From Hymenobacter taeanensis (GTDB lineage Bacteria > Bacteroidota > Bacteroidia > Cytophagales > Hymenobacteraceae): a DNA stretch of 64,000 bases. Shown here piece after piece: positions 17,699-27,030 of this stretch. Position numbers and translations under genes: made by a program. Below the pieces are notes generated by a model. It did not search any database. It saw only the letters and a list, made by a program, of their open reading frames with translations, and was not told where the DNA came from. How positions within the stretch are numbered: the stretch's first letter is position 1; every line of letters starts with the position of its first letter. Location of the stretch: NCBI RefSeq assembly GCF_013137895.1, contig NZ_CP053538.1:178501-242500 (forward strand), written 5' to 3'.

Positions 17699-19552
17699 TT
17701 AGTTAAGCACCAACGTAAAGCACGTGCCCTCCTCTATCTTACTCGTTACGGTTACCTGTCCTCCCATGGCTTCAGCCTGCGACTTCACCAGGAATAAACC
17801 CACGCCTCGCCCCATTGGGCTTGAGTGGAAGCGCCGGTAAAGCTTAAACACTTCATCACCAGCCTTCTCAGTATCAAAGCCCATTCCGTTGTCGGTTACG
17901 GTTACGCGCACGCCTGAGCCCTCAGATGGGGTAGCAACAATTGTTACCTGCAAGGGGCGTTTGTCGCTGCGGTATTTAATGGCATTGGCCAGCAGGTTGA
18001 AGAAAATACTGTAGTAGTAGGCCCGGTGCCCGGTTACCTGCAGCTCATCCGCAATAAGTAACTCTACCGTACCCCCACATTCTTGCAGGGCCTGGTTTAG
18101 TGCCGCTAGTACTTGCTGGCACACGGCGGCCAGGGGCACTTGCTTAGGCCGCTCTACCTCCGCTTTGTCCCGAATGGAGAGGATGGTAGTAACATCGGTG
18201 ATAACGGCATCTAACTGCTCAAGGCTGGTTTGCAGGTGTTGCAGCGCAGTATCATAGGTGGCGGTGGCCTTGTCAAGGCGGGGCAGCAGGTTCACGAAAC
18301 CCCGCGCATTGGCCAACGGCGCGCGCAGATTATGCGACACGATATACGTGAATTGCTGCAGATTGGTATTCTGCAAGAACAGCTCCTGCGTCATCTGCTG
18401 CTGCCGCAACTCAGCTTCTTTGCGCGTGGTAATATCCTGCATGGCCCCAATCATGCGCACCGTCTGCCCCTGCTCGTTGCGGATAATGCACCCTCGGTCA
18501 AACACGTTAGCCCAGGTACCATTTGCGCGCTGAAACCGGTATTCCTGCTGCCAGGTGCTCTCATCTCCTGGCGAGGTGGCCCGGCGCAGGCCCTCCAGCG
18601 TAAGTGCGGCATCCTCGGGGTGCAGGCGCTCAACCCACTGCTCAAACGTGGGTGGGCTGCCAGCAGACATGTAGCCAAACAGCTTGTCGAATCCTTCACC
18701 CCACACCACAGTATCGGTGTTCAGGTTCCAATCGTAGAGGGCATCGGTGGTGGCCTTGAGCGCGTACGCAAACCGCTCATTGCTTACCCGCAGCTCTTCC
18801 TCTACGCGCTTTTGGGGCGTTAAATCATGTACGTTGCCCACCAGTTGCCAGCACTGGGTGAGCTCGTCGTACACGGGTGTTACGGAAACCTCCCCTACTT
18901 TCTGGCCCGTGGGGTAGTCTGTTACTTCTATCCAGGTAACCCGCTGCCTGGTTTCTATGGCCTGCCGGTAGTGTTGCTTCACCAAGCTCAAGGATGGCTC
19001 GGGTATGATGGCTTGCACAGACTGGCCTACCACCTGCTGAGCAGGTAGCCCCGTTGTGGCCTCAAAAGCGCGGTTTACGAACGTGAACCGGTACTGCTCT
19101 TCGGGCTCTGCCTGAAGCACGAACACCACATCTGCTACGGTTCGGAAAATAACTGCCAGCTGTTGCTGTGCCCCGGTCAGCTCTCCGTGAGATGCCGCTT
19201 CAGCAAATGGCTTGGCTATGCCCACTATACCCGTAAGAGTGCCGTGGTGCAGCACAGGCATAGTAGTGAGCAAGAGCAGCTGGGCCTCTCCACCTTGGCA
19301 CCTCGCCTTTACCTCACTGGTAAGCACCTCACCCTGCCGGGCGTGCCGGAGCACAAGTGCCGGGGTATCGTGCTCTTCGGGCGCCAGCCAATCAGCTAAC
19401 GGCTTGCCGTGCAGGCCCTGCCTTGAGTGGCCTAGCAGCTCAGCCAGCGTTTCACTGAGAAAAGTAAATTCTCCCTCGGGATTCAGGAAAAATACCTCCT
19501 CAGCCTGATGCCCGCGGTAGCTACGCAAGGGAAGTACATCGCGCATGTTCAT
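17699..19552 (-). CDS. Cytoplasmic multi-PAS sensor histidine kinase
   Basis: The 617-residue protein has no membrane helix. Three PAS-like domains are visible at about residues 10-112, 133-250 and 265-385; the third includes a PAC-type segment (MIGAMQDITTRKEAE). A HisKA domain follows (FTYIVSHNLRAPLANARG, phosphoacceptor His407) and then a HATPase domain (FFNLLANAIKYR, VTDNGMGF, GRGVGLFLVKSQAEAMGG). The missing membrane segment suggests sensing of an internal signal such as redox state, light or a small ligand; no cofactor residue can be named. It is translated just ahead of its receiver partner. Confidence 0.93.
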   Translation of the reverse strand: MNMRDVLPLRSYRGHQAEEVFFLNPEGEFTFLSETLAELLGHSRQGLHGKPLADWLAPEEHDTPALVLRHARQGEVLTSEVKARCQGGEAQLLLLTTMPVLHHGTLTGIVGIAKPFAEAASHGELTGAQQQLAVIFRTVADVVFVLQAEPEEQYRFTFVNRAFEATTGLPAQQVVGQSVQAIIPEPSLSLVKQHYRQAIETRQRVTWIEVTDYPTGQKVGEVSVTPVYDELTQCWQLVGNVHDLTPQKRVEEELRVSNERFAYALKATTDALYDWNLNTDTVVWGEGFDKLFGYMSAGSPPTFEQWVERLHPEDAALTLEGLRRATSPGDESTWQQEYRFQRANGTWANVFDRGCIIRNEQGQTVRMIGAMQDITTRKEAELRQQQMTQELFLQNTNLQQFTYIVSHNLRAPLANARGFVNLLPRLDKATATYDTALQHLQTSLEQLDAVITDVTTILSIRDKAEVERPKQVPLAAVCQQVLAALNQALQECGGTVELLIADELQVTGHRAYYYSIFFNLLANAIKYRSDKRPLQVTIVATPSEGSGVRVTVTDNGMGFDTEKAGDEVFKLYRRFHSSPMGRGVGLFLVKSQAEAMGGQVTVTSKIEEGTCFTLVLN

Positions 19553-19693
19553 TGTCTGCCAGAGCTGCTAAGTACAGGGCAGCTTTTGTAGCAGCCCGGC
19601 CCCGACTTGTAAGATAACCACCTTAAATTGTCGGATTGCCGGAAAGATACAAAAGTTCCTCCTGTTCAGCTTCACACGGCTGCCCATTAGGGC

Positions 19694-20176
19694 TTAGGCA
19701 AAGCGCAGTTCCTCGGCCTCAAAAACGCGCTTCACCTTACGTTTTTTCTCCACAATCTGAAAGCGCGCCTTGTCGGCGGCTTCATCCCAGTACACATCGG
19801 ATATCAGGCCTTGGTGAGCAGAGCGGCCGGGCTCGGGGCTAGCTTCCTGCACCAAATCGCCGAAGCTGAAGGGTGGCTTAGTGTAGAGCTCTTTGAACAG
19901 TTCGCCGCTAACTTTAAACTGCTGCTCATCATAGCGCAGCAATATCCAATCCTCGGTTTCATCAATTTTCTCGAAGACTTTTCCCACGGGTTCTAGCCAC
20001 TCAAAAGTGCGGCGGTTAGCCGGGTGAATATAACTCAGGCCGTAGTCGGGGGTCCAGGAATACAGGCCGTAGATGACGGGTTTGGGACGGGGCACGAAGG
20101 TAAAATAGTGGGTTAAAAAAGGAGAACAGCTGCCAGCTCCCGGAGGTTGCATACCCGCTAAAAAGTGGCCTGGCAA
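19694..20176 (-). CDS. Hypothetical protein
   Basis: The frame encodes up to 160 residues. The confident part begins around PRPKPVIYGLYSWTPDYGL and ends KKRKVKRVFEAEELRFA. It looks soluble and acidic, rich in aromatics, with no membrane or metal motif. The N-terminal 25 residues of the longest frame look less protein-like, so the true start may be the GTG at 20095. It lies 26 bases downstream of a membrane-protein gene on the same strand and may share its transcript. Function is not recognised. Confidence 0.55.
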   Translation of the reverse strand: MPGHFLAGMQPPGAGSCSPFLTHYFTFVPRPKPVIYGLYSWTPDYGLSYIHPANRRTFEWLEPVGKVFEKIDETEDWILLRYDEQQFKVSGELFKELYTKPPFSFGDLVQEASPEPGRSAHQGLISDVYWDEAADKARFQIVEKKRKVKRVFEAEELRFA

Positions 20177-20202
20177 GCTGCAAAAGTACCCACTCGTTTT
20201 TG

Positions 20203-20883
20203 TCAGCGGCCCAGGTGGCCCCCTTGGCCTTGCTGAGCGGCATGCTCCAGCAGCCGGTTACGGTGGGCAGGCCCATCTTGCAGGGCCGCAAAGGACAGGT
20301 GCTGCTGCCGCCCATCGGCATGATGCACGCAAACATCGGCCTCTCCTACGGGCTCCACGCGCACCACCTCATTCCAGGTAAAAGCAAAGCGCCGCTTAAA
20401 TGGGTGCAACCGGCCGCTAAACCCTTCAGCGTGCAGATGCAAGTGGCGGCGCTCATACATGCGGGCCATACCAAAGGCCATTGCCGTGTACCACACGGCC
20501 AGTAGCGCATATAGCCACGGCAGCACATGTACTTGGTGCCGCCCAGTAAGGAGCGCTTTCTCATGGTGCCGGTGCCAGATGTGGTACCCCTCCAGGGCCA
20601 GAATACCCGCGGCGGCCAGCTCCAGCCACGCTACGCGCTCATGATGCGCCGGATGCCGCTTCAGATGCACCTGCTCCCGCACCAGCAGCCCCACATAGGC
20701 CACCCCCACCAGCAGCTCCACGCCTACCAGCAGCGTAAAGGGCTCTTCCCCCACCAGCACCCCAAGTACGCCGCCAATCAGTACAAAGGCCGGCACCAGA
20801 TGAGAAAGGCCTTTAGCCCGCTCTACCCGGGCCCGGCGCTTGTGATACAACACAGAAAATTTGGCCGAAGCAGGATCATGCAT
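20203..20883 (-). CDS. Hypothetical four-helix membrane protein with C-terminal PH-like part
   Basis: The 226-residue protein has about four membrane helices (roughly residues 28-45, 50-68, 83-102, 120-140). A cytoplasmic region from about residue 150 has the pattern of a bacterial PH-like domain (FKRRFAFTWNEVVRVE). Histidines are frequent in the loops (YHIWHRHHEKALL, RRHLHLHAEG). No enzyme motif is seen. It sits upstream of another unknown gene on the same strand. Confidence 0.6.
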   Translation of the reverse strand: MHDPASAKFSVLYHKRRARVERAKGLSHLVPAFVLIGGVLGVLVGEEPFTLLVGVELLVGVAYVGLLVREQVHLKRHPAHHERVAWLELAAAGILALEGYHIWHRHHEKALLTGRHQVHVLPWLYALLAVWYTAMAFGMARMYERRHLHLHAEGFSGRLHPFKRRFAFTWNEVVRVEPVGEADVCVHHADGRQQHLSFAALQDGPAHRNRLLEHAAQQGQGGHLGR

Positions 20884-21033
20884 GCACCAAGCACCGGATA
20901 TTTTCTCAGAAGTACAACTTAGGCACTAAGCCATTCCTCATCAGGTAATTATTCTCCGGCCTACAACCCAATTCCGGGCGAATCAGTATGAGGACATACT
21001 GTTGAACTTCAGCACTGCTTCTCTTACACAAAC

Positions 21034-22875
21034 ATGTCCGTCATCGACTCTGCTCCCACACCTATACCTCTTACCTCCACTGACTTGCAACCTGGCATGG
21101 GGGCCATTCCTCACGCAAACGGCACCACCTTCAGGGTGTGGGCCCCGGCGGCTACGGCGGTTTCTTTGGTAGGCCCCTTTAACAAGTGGGATACCTCCCA
21201 ACACCCACTCCAGCACGAAACCGATGGCTACTGGGCCGCCGACTTTCCGGCGCTGCTGCCGGGCACTGAATATAAGTTCTGGCTGAAAACACCCACCGGC
21301 GAGCTAACCCGCAACGACCCCTACGCCCGCCAGGTTACGCACTCGGCTGGCAACTCCGTGGTGCCCGACCATAGCTTTAACTGGGAAGACGACCACTTTG
21401 AGATGCCGGCCTGGAATGAGCTGGTAATTTATGAGTTGCACGTGGGCACTTTTAACGCCCCCGACCCCGAAAAGCCCGGCACCTTCCTTGATGTGGTGGC
21501 TCGGCTCGACTTCCTGCGCGACCTGGGTATCAACGCCATTGAAATTATGCCGCCCACGGAGTTTCCGGGCGGGCGTAGCTGGGGCTACAACCCGGCCCAT
21601 CCCTTTGCCCTGGAAACTGATTATGGCGGGCCTCAGGCCTTTAAAGAGCTGGTGAAACAGGCCCACCGCCACGGCATAGCGGTTATTCTGGATGTGGTGT
21701 ACAACCACTTCGGACCCGGCGACCTGGACCTGTGGCAGTTTGATGGCTGGCAGGAAAACGAGGGCGGCGGCATTTACTTCTACAACGATTGGCGCGCCGA
21801 AACGCCCTGGGGCCATAACCGCCCCGACTATGGCCGCGACGAGGTGCGCCGCTACATCCGCGACAACGCCCTGATGTGGCTGGAAGACTACCGCGTAGAT
21901 GGCCTGCGTTGCGACTCAATTTCCCACATTCGGAACGTGGATGGCTCCAGTGACCCTTCCCGCGACCTGCCTGAGGGCTGGAGCCTGATGAAGTGGATTA
22001 ATGAGGAAATTCAGGAGAAGATGCCCTGGAAAATTACCATTGCCGAGGACCTGCAGGGTAACGAATACATCACCCGGCCTACGGCTGCTGGCGGACAGGG
22101 CTTTGCCTCGCAGTGGGACGCCGCCTTTGTAAACATTGTGCGCGATGCCCTAATAACACCCGAGGATGCCGACCGCAACCTGGAGGCGGTAGCCTCCATT
22201 ATTGGCCATACTTATAATGGCGACGCCTTCCAGCGCGTGATTTACACGGAGTCGCATGATGAGGTGGCTAACGGTAAAGCGCGCGTAACGGAGGAAATCA
22301 TGCCTGGCAACGCGGCCTCCTGGTTCCCGAAGAAACGCTCAACGCTGGGTGCCGCGCTGGTATTCACGGCTCCGGGCATCCCAATGATTTTTCAGGGCCA
22401 GACCATGCTGGCCGACGGCCACTTCTCCGACGATCTGCCCCTGGACTGGAGCCGCGCCGAGGAACACGCCGGCCTGGTACACCTCTACCGCGACCTGATT
22501 CAACTGCGCCGCAACATTGCCGGCCACACCCGTGGCCTGCTAGGTCAGCACACGGAAGTATTCCACGTCAACCACGACGAAAAGGTACTGGCCTACCGCC
22601 GCTGGGCCGATGGCGAGGGTGGCCCCGGCGACACCACCATCATCCTGGCTAACTTCGCTGATCGGGCCCACGAGGCCTACACCATTGGCCTGCCCAGCGG
22701 CGGCCACTGGCGCGTACGCTTCAACTCCGACTGGGAGGGGTATGATACTGAGTTCGGCAACTTTGAGAGCATGGATACTCAGGCCGAAGACGGGGAATAC
22801 GACGGCTGTACTTTCCACGGTTCTTTCGGATTAGCTCCATACTCGGTCCTGATTATTTCACAGGAGCCCAGCTAA
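21034..22875 (+). CDS. GH13 alpha-glucan branching-type enzyme with CBM48
   Basis: The 613-residue cytoplasmic enzyme has an N-terminal CBM48-like domain (about 20-105, TTFRVWAPAATAVSLVGPF) and a GH13 barrel (from VIYELHVGTF near 130). Catalytic residues can be placed: nucleophile Asp294 (GLRCDSIS), acid/base Glu338 (ITIAEDLQG) and transition-state Asp409 (TESHDEV). A C-terminal beta domain follows. It precedes a GT3 glycogen synthase on the same strand, so a branching role in glycogen synthesis is likely. Malto-oligosyltrehalose trehalohydrolase has a related layout and is the main alternative, but no partner trehalose synthase is present. Confidence 0.85.
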   Translation: MSVIDSAPTPIPLTSTDLQPGMGAIPHANGTTFRVWAPAATAVSLVGPFNKWDTSQHPLQHETDGYWAADFPALLPGTEYKFWLKTPTGELTRNDPYARQVTHSAGNSVVPDHSFNWEDDHFEMPAWNELVIYELHVGTFNAPDPEKPGTFLDVVARLDFLRDLGINAIEIMPPTEFPGGRSWGYNPAHPFALETDYGGPQAFKELVKQAHRHGIAVILDVVYNHFGPGDLDLWQFDGWQENEGGGIYFYNDWRAETPWGHNRPDYGRDEVRRYIRDNALMWLEDYRVDGLRCDSISHIRNVDGSSDPSRDLPEGWSLMKWINEEIQEKMPWKITIAEDLQGNEYITRPTAAGGQGFASQWDAAFVNIVRDALITPEDADRNLEAVASIIGHTYNGDAFQRVIYTESHDEVANGKARVTEEIMPGNAASWFPKKRSTLGAALVFTAPGIPMIFQGQTMLADGHFSDDLPLDWSRAEEHAGLVHLYRDLIQLRRNIAGHTRGLLGQHTEVFHVNHDEKVLAYRRWADGEGGPGDTTIILANFADRAHEAYTIGLPSGGHWRVRFNSDWEGYDTEFGNFESMDTQAEDGEYDGCTFHGSFGLAPYSVLIISQEPS

Positions 22876-22911
22876 GCAACCTAGGCCACTCTCACAAAGA
22901 GCACCGTAGTA

Positions 22912-22975
22912 TCAGCCCTGGGTGTGGGTAGCTCCGCAAGCGTTGCGGAGCTACCCACACCCAGGGCTGATTTTT
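22912..22975 (+). terminator. Very long intrinsic terminator after the GH13 gene
   Basis: Perfect 28-base arms (22912-22939 and 22943-22970) are separated by only three bases (GCG) and followed by TTTTTG. The stem apex contains GCAAGCGTTGC, which resembles operator-like palindromes found further downstream. Confidence 0.9.
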
Positions 22976-23008
22976 GTTTAGCACCTTTTATAAGATCGGG
23001 CTTTCATA

Positions 23009-23323
23009 CAACGCTTCCGTTGCGGATAAATGCGTATTTGACCGGTACCTCACTAGCCCCCCTGCAACGGACAGTGCAATTGCAAGGGCCTATTTAGGAG
23101 GAGAGTACTCCGTAAGTGGGCGTAACGCGTTGCATAGCTCCCTGCTTTGGCCAGGGGCCGGGTGATATCCGGGCTACGTCCGGCTGCAAGCGTTGCAGCA
23201 TTTGCGGGTTAACTGAGCCGGTAAATGAGGCCCCGTTTTCTGCTCCGGGCAAGTTAGTTCCGGTGTTGATAGCAGGCTTGGGCACGCGGGTTAACCCCCA
23301 GAGCAGTAGGCGGCAAACGTTGC
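23009..23323. promoter_or_regulatory. Cluster of GCAA-n-TTGC palindromes upstream of the glycogen synthase
   Basis: At least four short palindromes built on CGTTGC/GCAACG lie here: CAACG-CTTC-CGTTG (23009-23022), TAACGCGTTGCA (23123-23134), GCTGCAAGCGTTGCAGC (23183-23199) and GCAAACGTTGC (23313-23323). TGCAATTGCA (23075-23084) is also palindromic. LacI-family operators have this general look. The region has no convincing gene. Regulation of the downstream glycogen synthase is inferred. Confidence 0.45.
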
Positions 23324-23465
23324 ATTATTGAGGGCGTACCACCGGGGGTAGCACTTAGCTTTTCGACTCCGATGGGAAAGCTTGCGTAGGCTATATGGCT
23401 GGCCCCTTTTGAGGCTAGAGCAGAAAAAGCCCGGTTTTTTCCCTTTGAAACTCCGCTTAGCCATC

Positions 23466-23473
23466 TATCTTGC
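23466..23473 (+). promoter_or_regulatory. Possible -7 box of the glycogen synthase gene
   Basis: TATCTTGC lies 26 bases before the ATG at 23500 and partly matches TAnnTTTG. Confidence 0.35.
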
Positions 23474-23499
23474 CATCACTCCCACCGAACTACACCTTC

Positions 23500-25338
23500 A
23501 TGCAAGTTCCGCTTTCCTCGCCCGAACCTATTGCACCCGATGCCCTGCTCGTTGAAGTGGCCTGGGAAGTCTGCAATCAGGTAGGGGGCATTTATACCGT
23601 TATCCGCAGTAAAGTACCGGCTACCGTGCAGGTATGGGATGAGCGCTACTGTTTGCTGGGCCCCTATTTCGCCCACCAGGCCCAGGGGGAGTTTGAGCCC
23701 TACGACGACTATCAACTCGCCACCCTCACCGACCCGTTTGCTGACGCCGTGCGGGAAATGCGCCGGCATGGCTACGATGTGCAACTAGGTATCTGGCTCG
23801 TGACGGGCCGCCCTCGCGTGGTGCTTATCAACCCCTACCAAGCCTACAACCGGCTGGGTCAGATCAAGTATGACCTCTGGCACCACCACGGCATTCCTAC
23901 CCCCGACAACGACGACCTGCTGCACCAGGTAGAAGCATTTGGCTACCTGGCAAAAATCTTCCTCCAGATTCTGACCGCCCAGGTAGTTCCGCCTCAGCGG
24001 GTGCTGGCGCACTTCCATGAGTGGATGACGGGCGTAGCCATTCCTGACCTGCGCCGCGAGCAGGTGCCCGTGCACCTGGTGTTTACCACGCACGCCACCC
24101 TGCTGGGCCGCTACTTGGCCATGAACGACCCCAATTTCTACGACCACCTCATGCAGGTGGATTGGGCAGCCGAAGCGCGGCACTTTAACATTGAAACGGC
24201 CGTAACCATTGAGCGCGCCGCCGCGCATGGCTCACACGTGTTCACCACGGTAAGCGAGCTGACGGTGCGCGAGTGCATCTACCTGCTCGACCGCATACCC
24301 GACGCGGTGCTGCCTAACGGCCTGAACATTGAGCGGTTTGTGGCCCTGCATGAGTTCCAGAACCTGCACCAGCAGTACAAGTCAAAGATCCACGAGTTTG
24401 TAATGGCGCACTTTTTCCAGAGCTACTCCTTTGATCTGGATAATACGCTGTACCTGTTCACGAGTGGGCGCTACGAGTACCATAATAAGGGCTTCGACCT
24501 GACACTGGAAGCCCTGGCCCGCTTAAACTACCGCCTCCAGCAAAGTGGCCTACAGGGCAACGTGGTAATGTTCTTTATCACCAAGCGCCCCTTCCACAGC
24601 ATTAACCCCCAAGTGCTGCAAAGCCGGGCGGTGTTAGATGAAGTGCAAGCCACCGTAGAGGCCATTCAGCAGCAAGTAGGCGAGCGGCTGTTCTACGCTG
24701 CCGCCGCCAGCACCGACCACCGCCTGCCCGACCTGAGCAGCATGGTAGACGACTACTGGAAGCTGCGTTACCGCCGCACCCTGCAAAGCTGGAAAACCAC
24801 CAGCCTGCCCCCAGTCATTACCCATAACCTGGTAGACGACGCTAACGACGACATTCTGGACTTTGTGCGCCGGGCTAACCTGGTGAATAACCAGCACGAC
24901 CGCGTGAAGATTGTGTATCACCCCGACTTCGTGTCGCCCACTTCGCCGCTGTTCGGTATGGAGTATGGGCAGTTTGTGCGCGGCTGCCACCTGGGTATTT
25001 TCCCGAGCTATTACGAGCCCTGGGGCTACACTCCGCTGGAGTGCGCTGCCCGCGGGGTGCCGGCCATCACCAGCGACCTGTCCGGCTTCGGCGACTATGT
25101 ACTGCAAAATGTAGCCAACCACGAGGATAAAGGCATTTTTGTGGTACACCGCCAAGAGAAGAGCTTCGAGGAGTCGGCGGAGGAGCTGACGGAGATGCTC
25201 TGGCAGTTTGTGCAGCTCAACCGCCGCGAACGGATCATGCAGCGCAATAACGTGGAAAGCTCCTCAGAGCTCTTCGACTGGAAGAACCTGCGCGTGTATT
25301 ATGACCGCGCCTACGCCCTGGCTCTGGAGCGCTACTAA
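23500..25338 (+). CDS. Glycogen synthase, GT3 (eukaryote-like) family
   Basis: The product is 612 residues from the ATG at 23500 (MQVPLSSPEP); an in-frame TTG at 23470 is less likely. The N-terminus carries VEVAWEVCNQVGGIYTVIRSK, diagnostic of GT3 glycogen synthases, which use nucleotide-activated glucose, rather than bacterial GlgA of family GT5. The C-terminal Rossmann domain contains FPSYYEPWGYTPLECAARG, the conserved acidic donor-binding loop, then TSDLSGFGDYV. It extends alpha-1,4-glucan chains in the cytoplasm. The GH13 enzyme upstream is its natural branching partner, though a terminator and a 600-base spacer separate the two, so this gene has its own control. Confidence 0.93.
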   Translation: MQVPLSSPEPIAPDALLVEVAWEVCNQVGGIYTVIRSKVPATVQVWDERYCLLGPYFAHQAQGEFEPYDDYQLATLTDPFADAVREMRRHGYDVQLGIWLVTGRPRVVLINPYQAYNRLGQIKYDLWHHHGIPTPDNDDLLHQVEAFGYLAKIFLQILTAQVVPPQRVLAHFHEWMTGVAIPDLRREQVPVHLVFTTHATLLGRYLAMNDPNFYDHLMQVDWAAEARHFNIETAVTIERAAAHGSHVFTTVSELTVRECIYLLDRIPDAVLPNGLNIERFVALHEFQNLHQQYKSKIHEFVMAHFFQSYSFDLDNTLYLFTSGRYEYHNKGFDLTLEALARLNYRLQQSGLQGNVVMFFITKRPFHSINPQVLQSRAVLDEVQATVEAIQQQVGERLFYAAAASTDHRLPDLSSMVDDYWKLRYRRTLQSWKTTSLPPVITHNLVDDANDDILDFVRRANLVNNQHDRVKIVYHPDFVSPTSPLFGMEYGQFVRGCHLGIFPSYYEPWGYTPLECAARGVPAITSDLSGFGDYVLQNVANHEDKGIFVVHRQEKSFEESAEELTEMLWQFVQLNRRERIMQRNNVESSSELFDWKNLRVYYDRAYALALERY

Positions 25339-25355
25339 TTAGCAGCCCACGCCCT

Positions 25356-25462
25356 GGCACGTCAGCCTGCGCTTGTGAAGGATCTTCTCACGCGGTACCA
25401 ACTGGCCTAGCGCCTCGTGGTGCTGACGGGGGAAGATCTTTCCTGCGTCAGGCTGACGTGCC
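25356..25462. repeat. Palindromic element with GGCACGTCA ends
   Basis: The outer arms GGCACGTCAGCCTG and CAGGCTGACGTGCC pair, with further partial pairing inward. The centre contains CAACTGGCCTAGCGCCTCGTG, also present in the element at 41873-41977, so the two are copies of one family of about 105 bases. It follows the glycogen synthase stop codon by 17 bases. Confidence 0.8.
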
Positions 25463-25526
25463 AGTGAGTAATCAACAACCAGAGTATACCTAGCTTAGCT
25501 GACCGACGCCTCTTCATGCTCTCTTA

Positions 25527-26378
25527 ATGAACCGGGAATTTCTTCGTGGCATGCGTCTTCCGTCTTGCCTGCTCTTTGCGCCATTGCTCTTGCTAGCGGG
25601 CGCTGCGGCTGCGCAAGAGTTTTGGCTGGAGCCGGCCCGGTTTAAAATTGAGCCCGGCACGGCGCTGCACGTGCGGGTTTTCACGGGCGCGCATTTTCAG
25701 GGCAAGCGCTGGGCGGGCAAGGCCAGCCGCATTACACAGCTGCTTCACCTGTCACCTACTGGCCTAGAAGATGTTACGGCCACTGCTACAGCAGCGGACA
25801 GCTTGCGTACCACCCTCACGTTCACGCAGCCGGGCACCCACCTCGTAGCCCTCACTACCAACCAGGCTTTCCTGCAGTTAAGCGCGGCGGACTTCACCAC
25901 GTATTTACAGGAAAGTGGCCTGGGCCACATTATAGCGCTACGCAAGCAGCGCGGAGAAGCTGAGAAACCCGGCCGGGAGGCTTACCAGCGGTGCGCCACA
26001 ACTTTGGTGCAGGTGGGTACGCCACTGCCGCAGGATACCGCCCGGGCCTGGGGCCGCCCACTGGGCTTACCGGTAGAAATACTTCCCGAACAGAACCCGA
26101 CGCTTCTCAAATCGGGAATGTCTATTACCTTGCGGATATTAGCGGCTGGCCGGCCCATGGCGGGTCAGTTAGTGCAGGTTTGGCAGCGAGGCAACTTTGC
26201 AATTCGGCCGCCGCTCAAACTTCGCAGTAACCAAAACGGGCGTGTGCTGTTTCGATTACAGACTCCCGGAGAATATCTAGTTAGTACTGTTCAGATGAGC
26301 GCGGCTCCTGCTCATCAACAGGCCGATTGGCAGAGCACCTGGAGTACTTTTACTTTCGCTTATTCTCAGAAAAATTAG
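25527..26378 (+). CDS. DUF4198-type exported protein
   Basis: The 283-residue protein has a signal peptide ending near LLAGAAAAQ, then EFWLEPARFKIEPG, the typical opening of DUF4198 (PF10670) proteins. The later segment LGLPVEILPEQNPTLLKSG and a carboxypeptidase-regulatory-like beta region (GQLVQVWQRG) also fit. DUF4198 proteins are periplasmic or cell-surface, and some lie near metal-uptake genes; none is adjacent here. The internal ATG at 25551 (MRLPSCLLFA) is an equally good start. The biochemical role is unknown. Confidence 0.8.
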   Translation: MNREFLRGMRLPSCLLFAPLLLLAGAAAAQEFWLEPARFKIEPGTALHVRVFTGAHFQGKRWAGKASRITQLLHLSPTGLEDVTATATAADSLRTTLTFTQPGTHLVALTTNQAFLQLSAADFTTYLQESGLGHIIALRKQRGEAEKPGREAYQRCATTLVQVGTPLPQDTARAWGRPLGLPVEILPEQNPTLLKSGMSITLRILAAGRPMAGQLVQVWQRGNFAIRPPLKLRSNQNGRVLFRLQTPGEYLVSTVQMSAAPAHQQADWQSTWSTFTFAYSQKN

Positions 26379-26447
26379 CCGCTGATGCAGCTTTTATTTC
26401 TCTCTTTTGTCCACTAACGACTCTTCAGCGCACAAAAGTTTTTTTGT

Positions 26448-26455
26448 TACCTTCG
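26448..26455 (+). promoter_or_regulatory. -7 promoter box of the STAS-domain gene
   Basis: TACCTTCG lies 31 bases upstream of the ATG at 26487 and follows a T-rich tract. It fits the Bacteroidota -7 element with one change. Confidence 0.55.
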
Positions 26456-26486
26456 CAACTCCCATAAACACCGAACGACCGCCGGT

Positions 26487-26861
26487 ATGAAGTACTCCAT
26501 AGATAAAAAAGAAACCTACACGATTATCACGATTGACGAAAAGAAGCTCGACACTACCGTCGCGCCCGATCTAAAGTCGGAATTCGTGAAGTTAAATGCC
26601 GAGGGCATCAACAACCTGATCCTCGACTTAAGCAATGTGAAGTACACGGATTCGTCGGGACTCAGCTCTATTCTGATTGCGAACCGTTTGTGCAACTCTA
26701 CTGGTGGCCTGCTGGTACTAACCGGCCTGCAAGACCACGTGATGAAGCTCATCACCATTTCCAAGCTGGAGTCGGTGCTGCACATTCTGCCAACTGTAGA
26801 AGAAGGCATTGATCGTATTTTCCTGCACGCCATTGAGCGCGACCTGACCAGCAAAGAATAG
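26487..26861 (+). CDS. STAS-domain anti-sigma-factor antagonist-like protein
   Basis: The 124-residue protein is a single STAS domain (SpoIIAA type). Its conserved loop, KYTDSSGLSSILIANR, carries the serine that is phosphorylated in this family by a partner kinase. Family members release a sigma factor or act in signalling complexes, but no kinase or sigma factor is nearby. Instead an RNase Z gene follows, separated by an intrinsic terminator. The function is therefore inferred from the family only. Confidence 0.88.
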   Translation: MKYSIDKKETYTIITIDEKKLDTTVAPDLKSEFVKLNAEGINNLILDLSNVKYTDSSGLSSILIANRLCNSTGGLLVLTGLQDHVMKLITISKLESVLHILPTVEEGIDRIFLHAIERDLTSKE

Positions 26862-26878
26862 CTGCTCAGAAAGCTGTG

Positions 26879-26940
26879 AAGCTGTTGGCTGTTAGCTGTT
26901 AGTCTTTTGCTGACGGCTACCGGCCAACAGCTTTTTCTTT
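26879..26940 (+). terminator. Intrinsic terminator between the STAS and RNase Z genes
   Basis: Arms AAGCTGTTGGC (26879-26889) and GCCAACAGCTT (26923-26933) pair over 11 bases and are followed by TTTCTTTAT. The RNase Z gene must therefore largely depend on its own promoter. Confidence 0.8.
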
Positions 26941-27030
26941 ATAGGCCTAGGCCGGTCCCGGGGCCAGGTGGGCCTACTTCTTTTCATCTTAACGTACGTG
27001 GGTGGCCCAGGCCGCCTGCTTCTTGCCACT

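Noticed and set aside
20095..20102. TACCTTCG on the minus strand as promoter of the 19694-20176 gene
   Set aside because: The box overlaps the only plausible GTG start, so transcription from it would exclude that start.
22974..23165. 63-residue open frame in the glycogen spacer
   Set aside because: No protein-like character, and it overlaps the operator-like palindromes.
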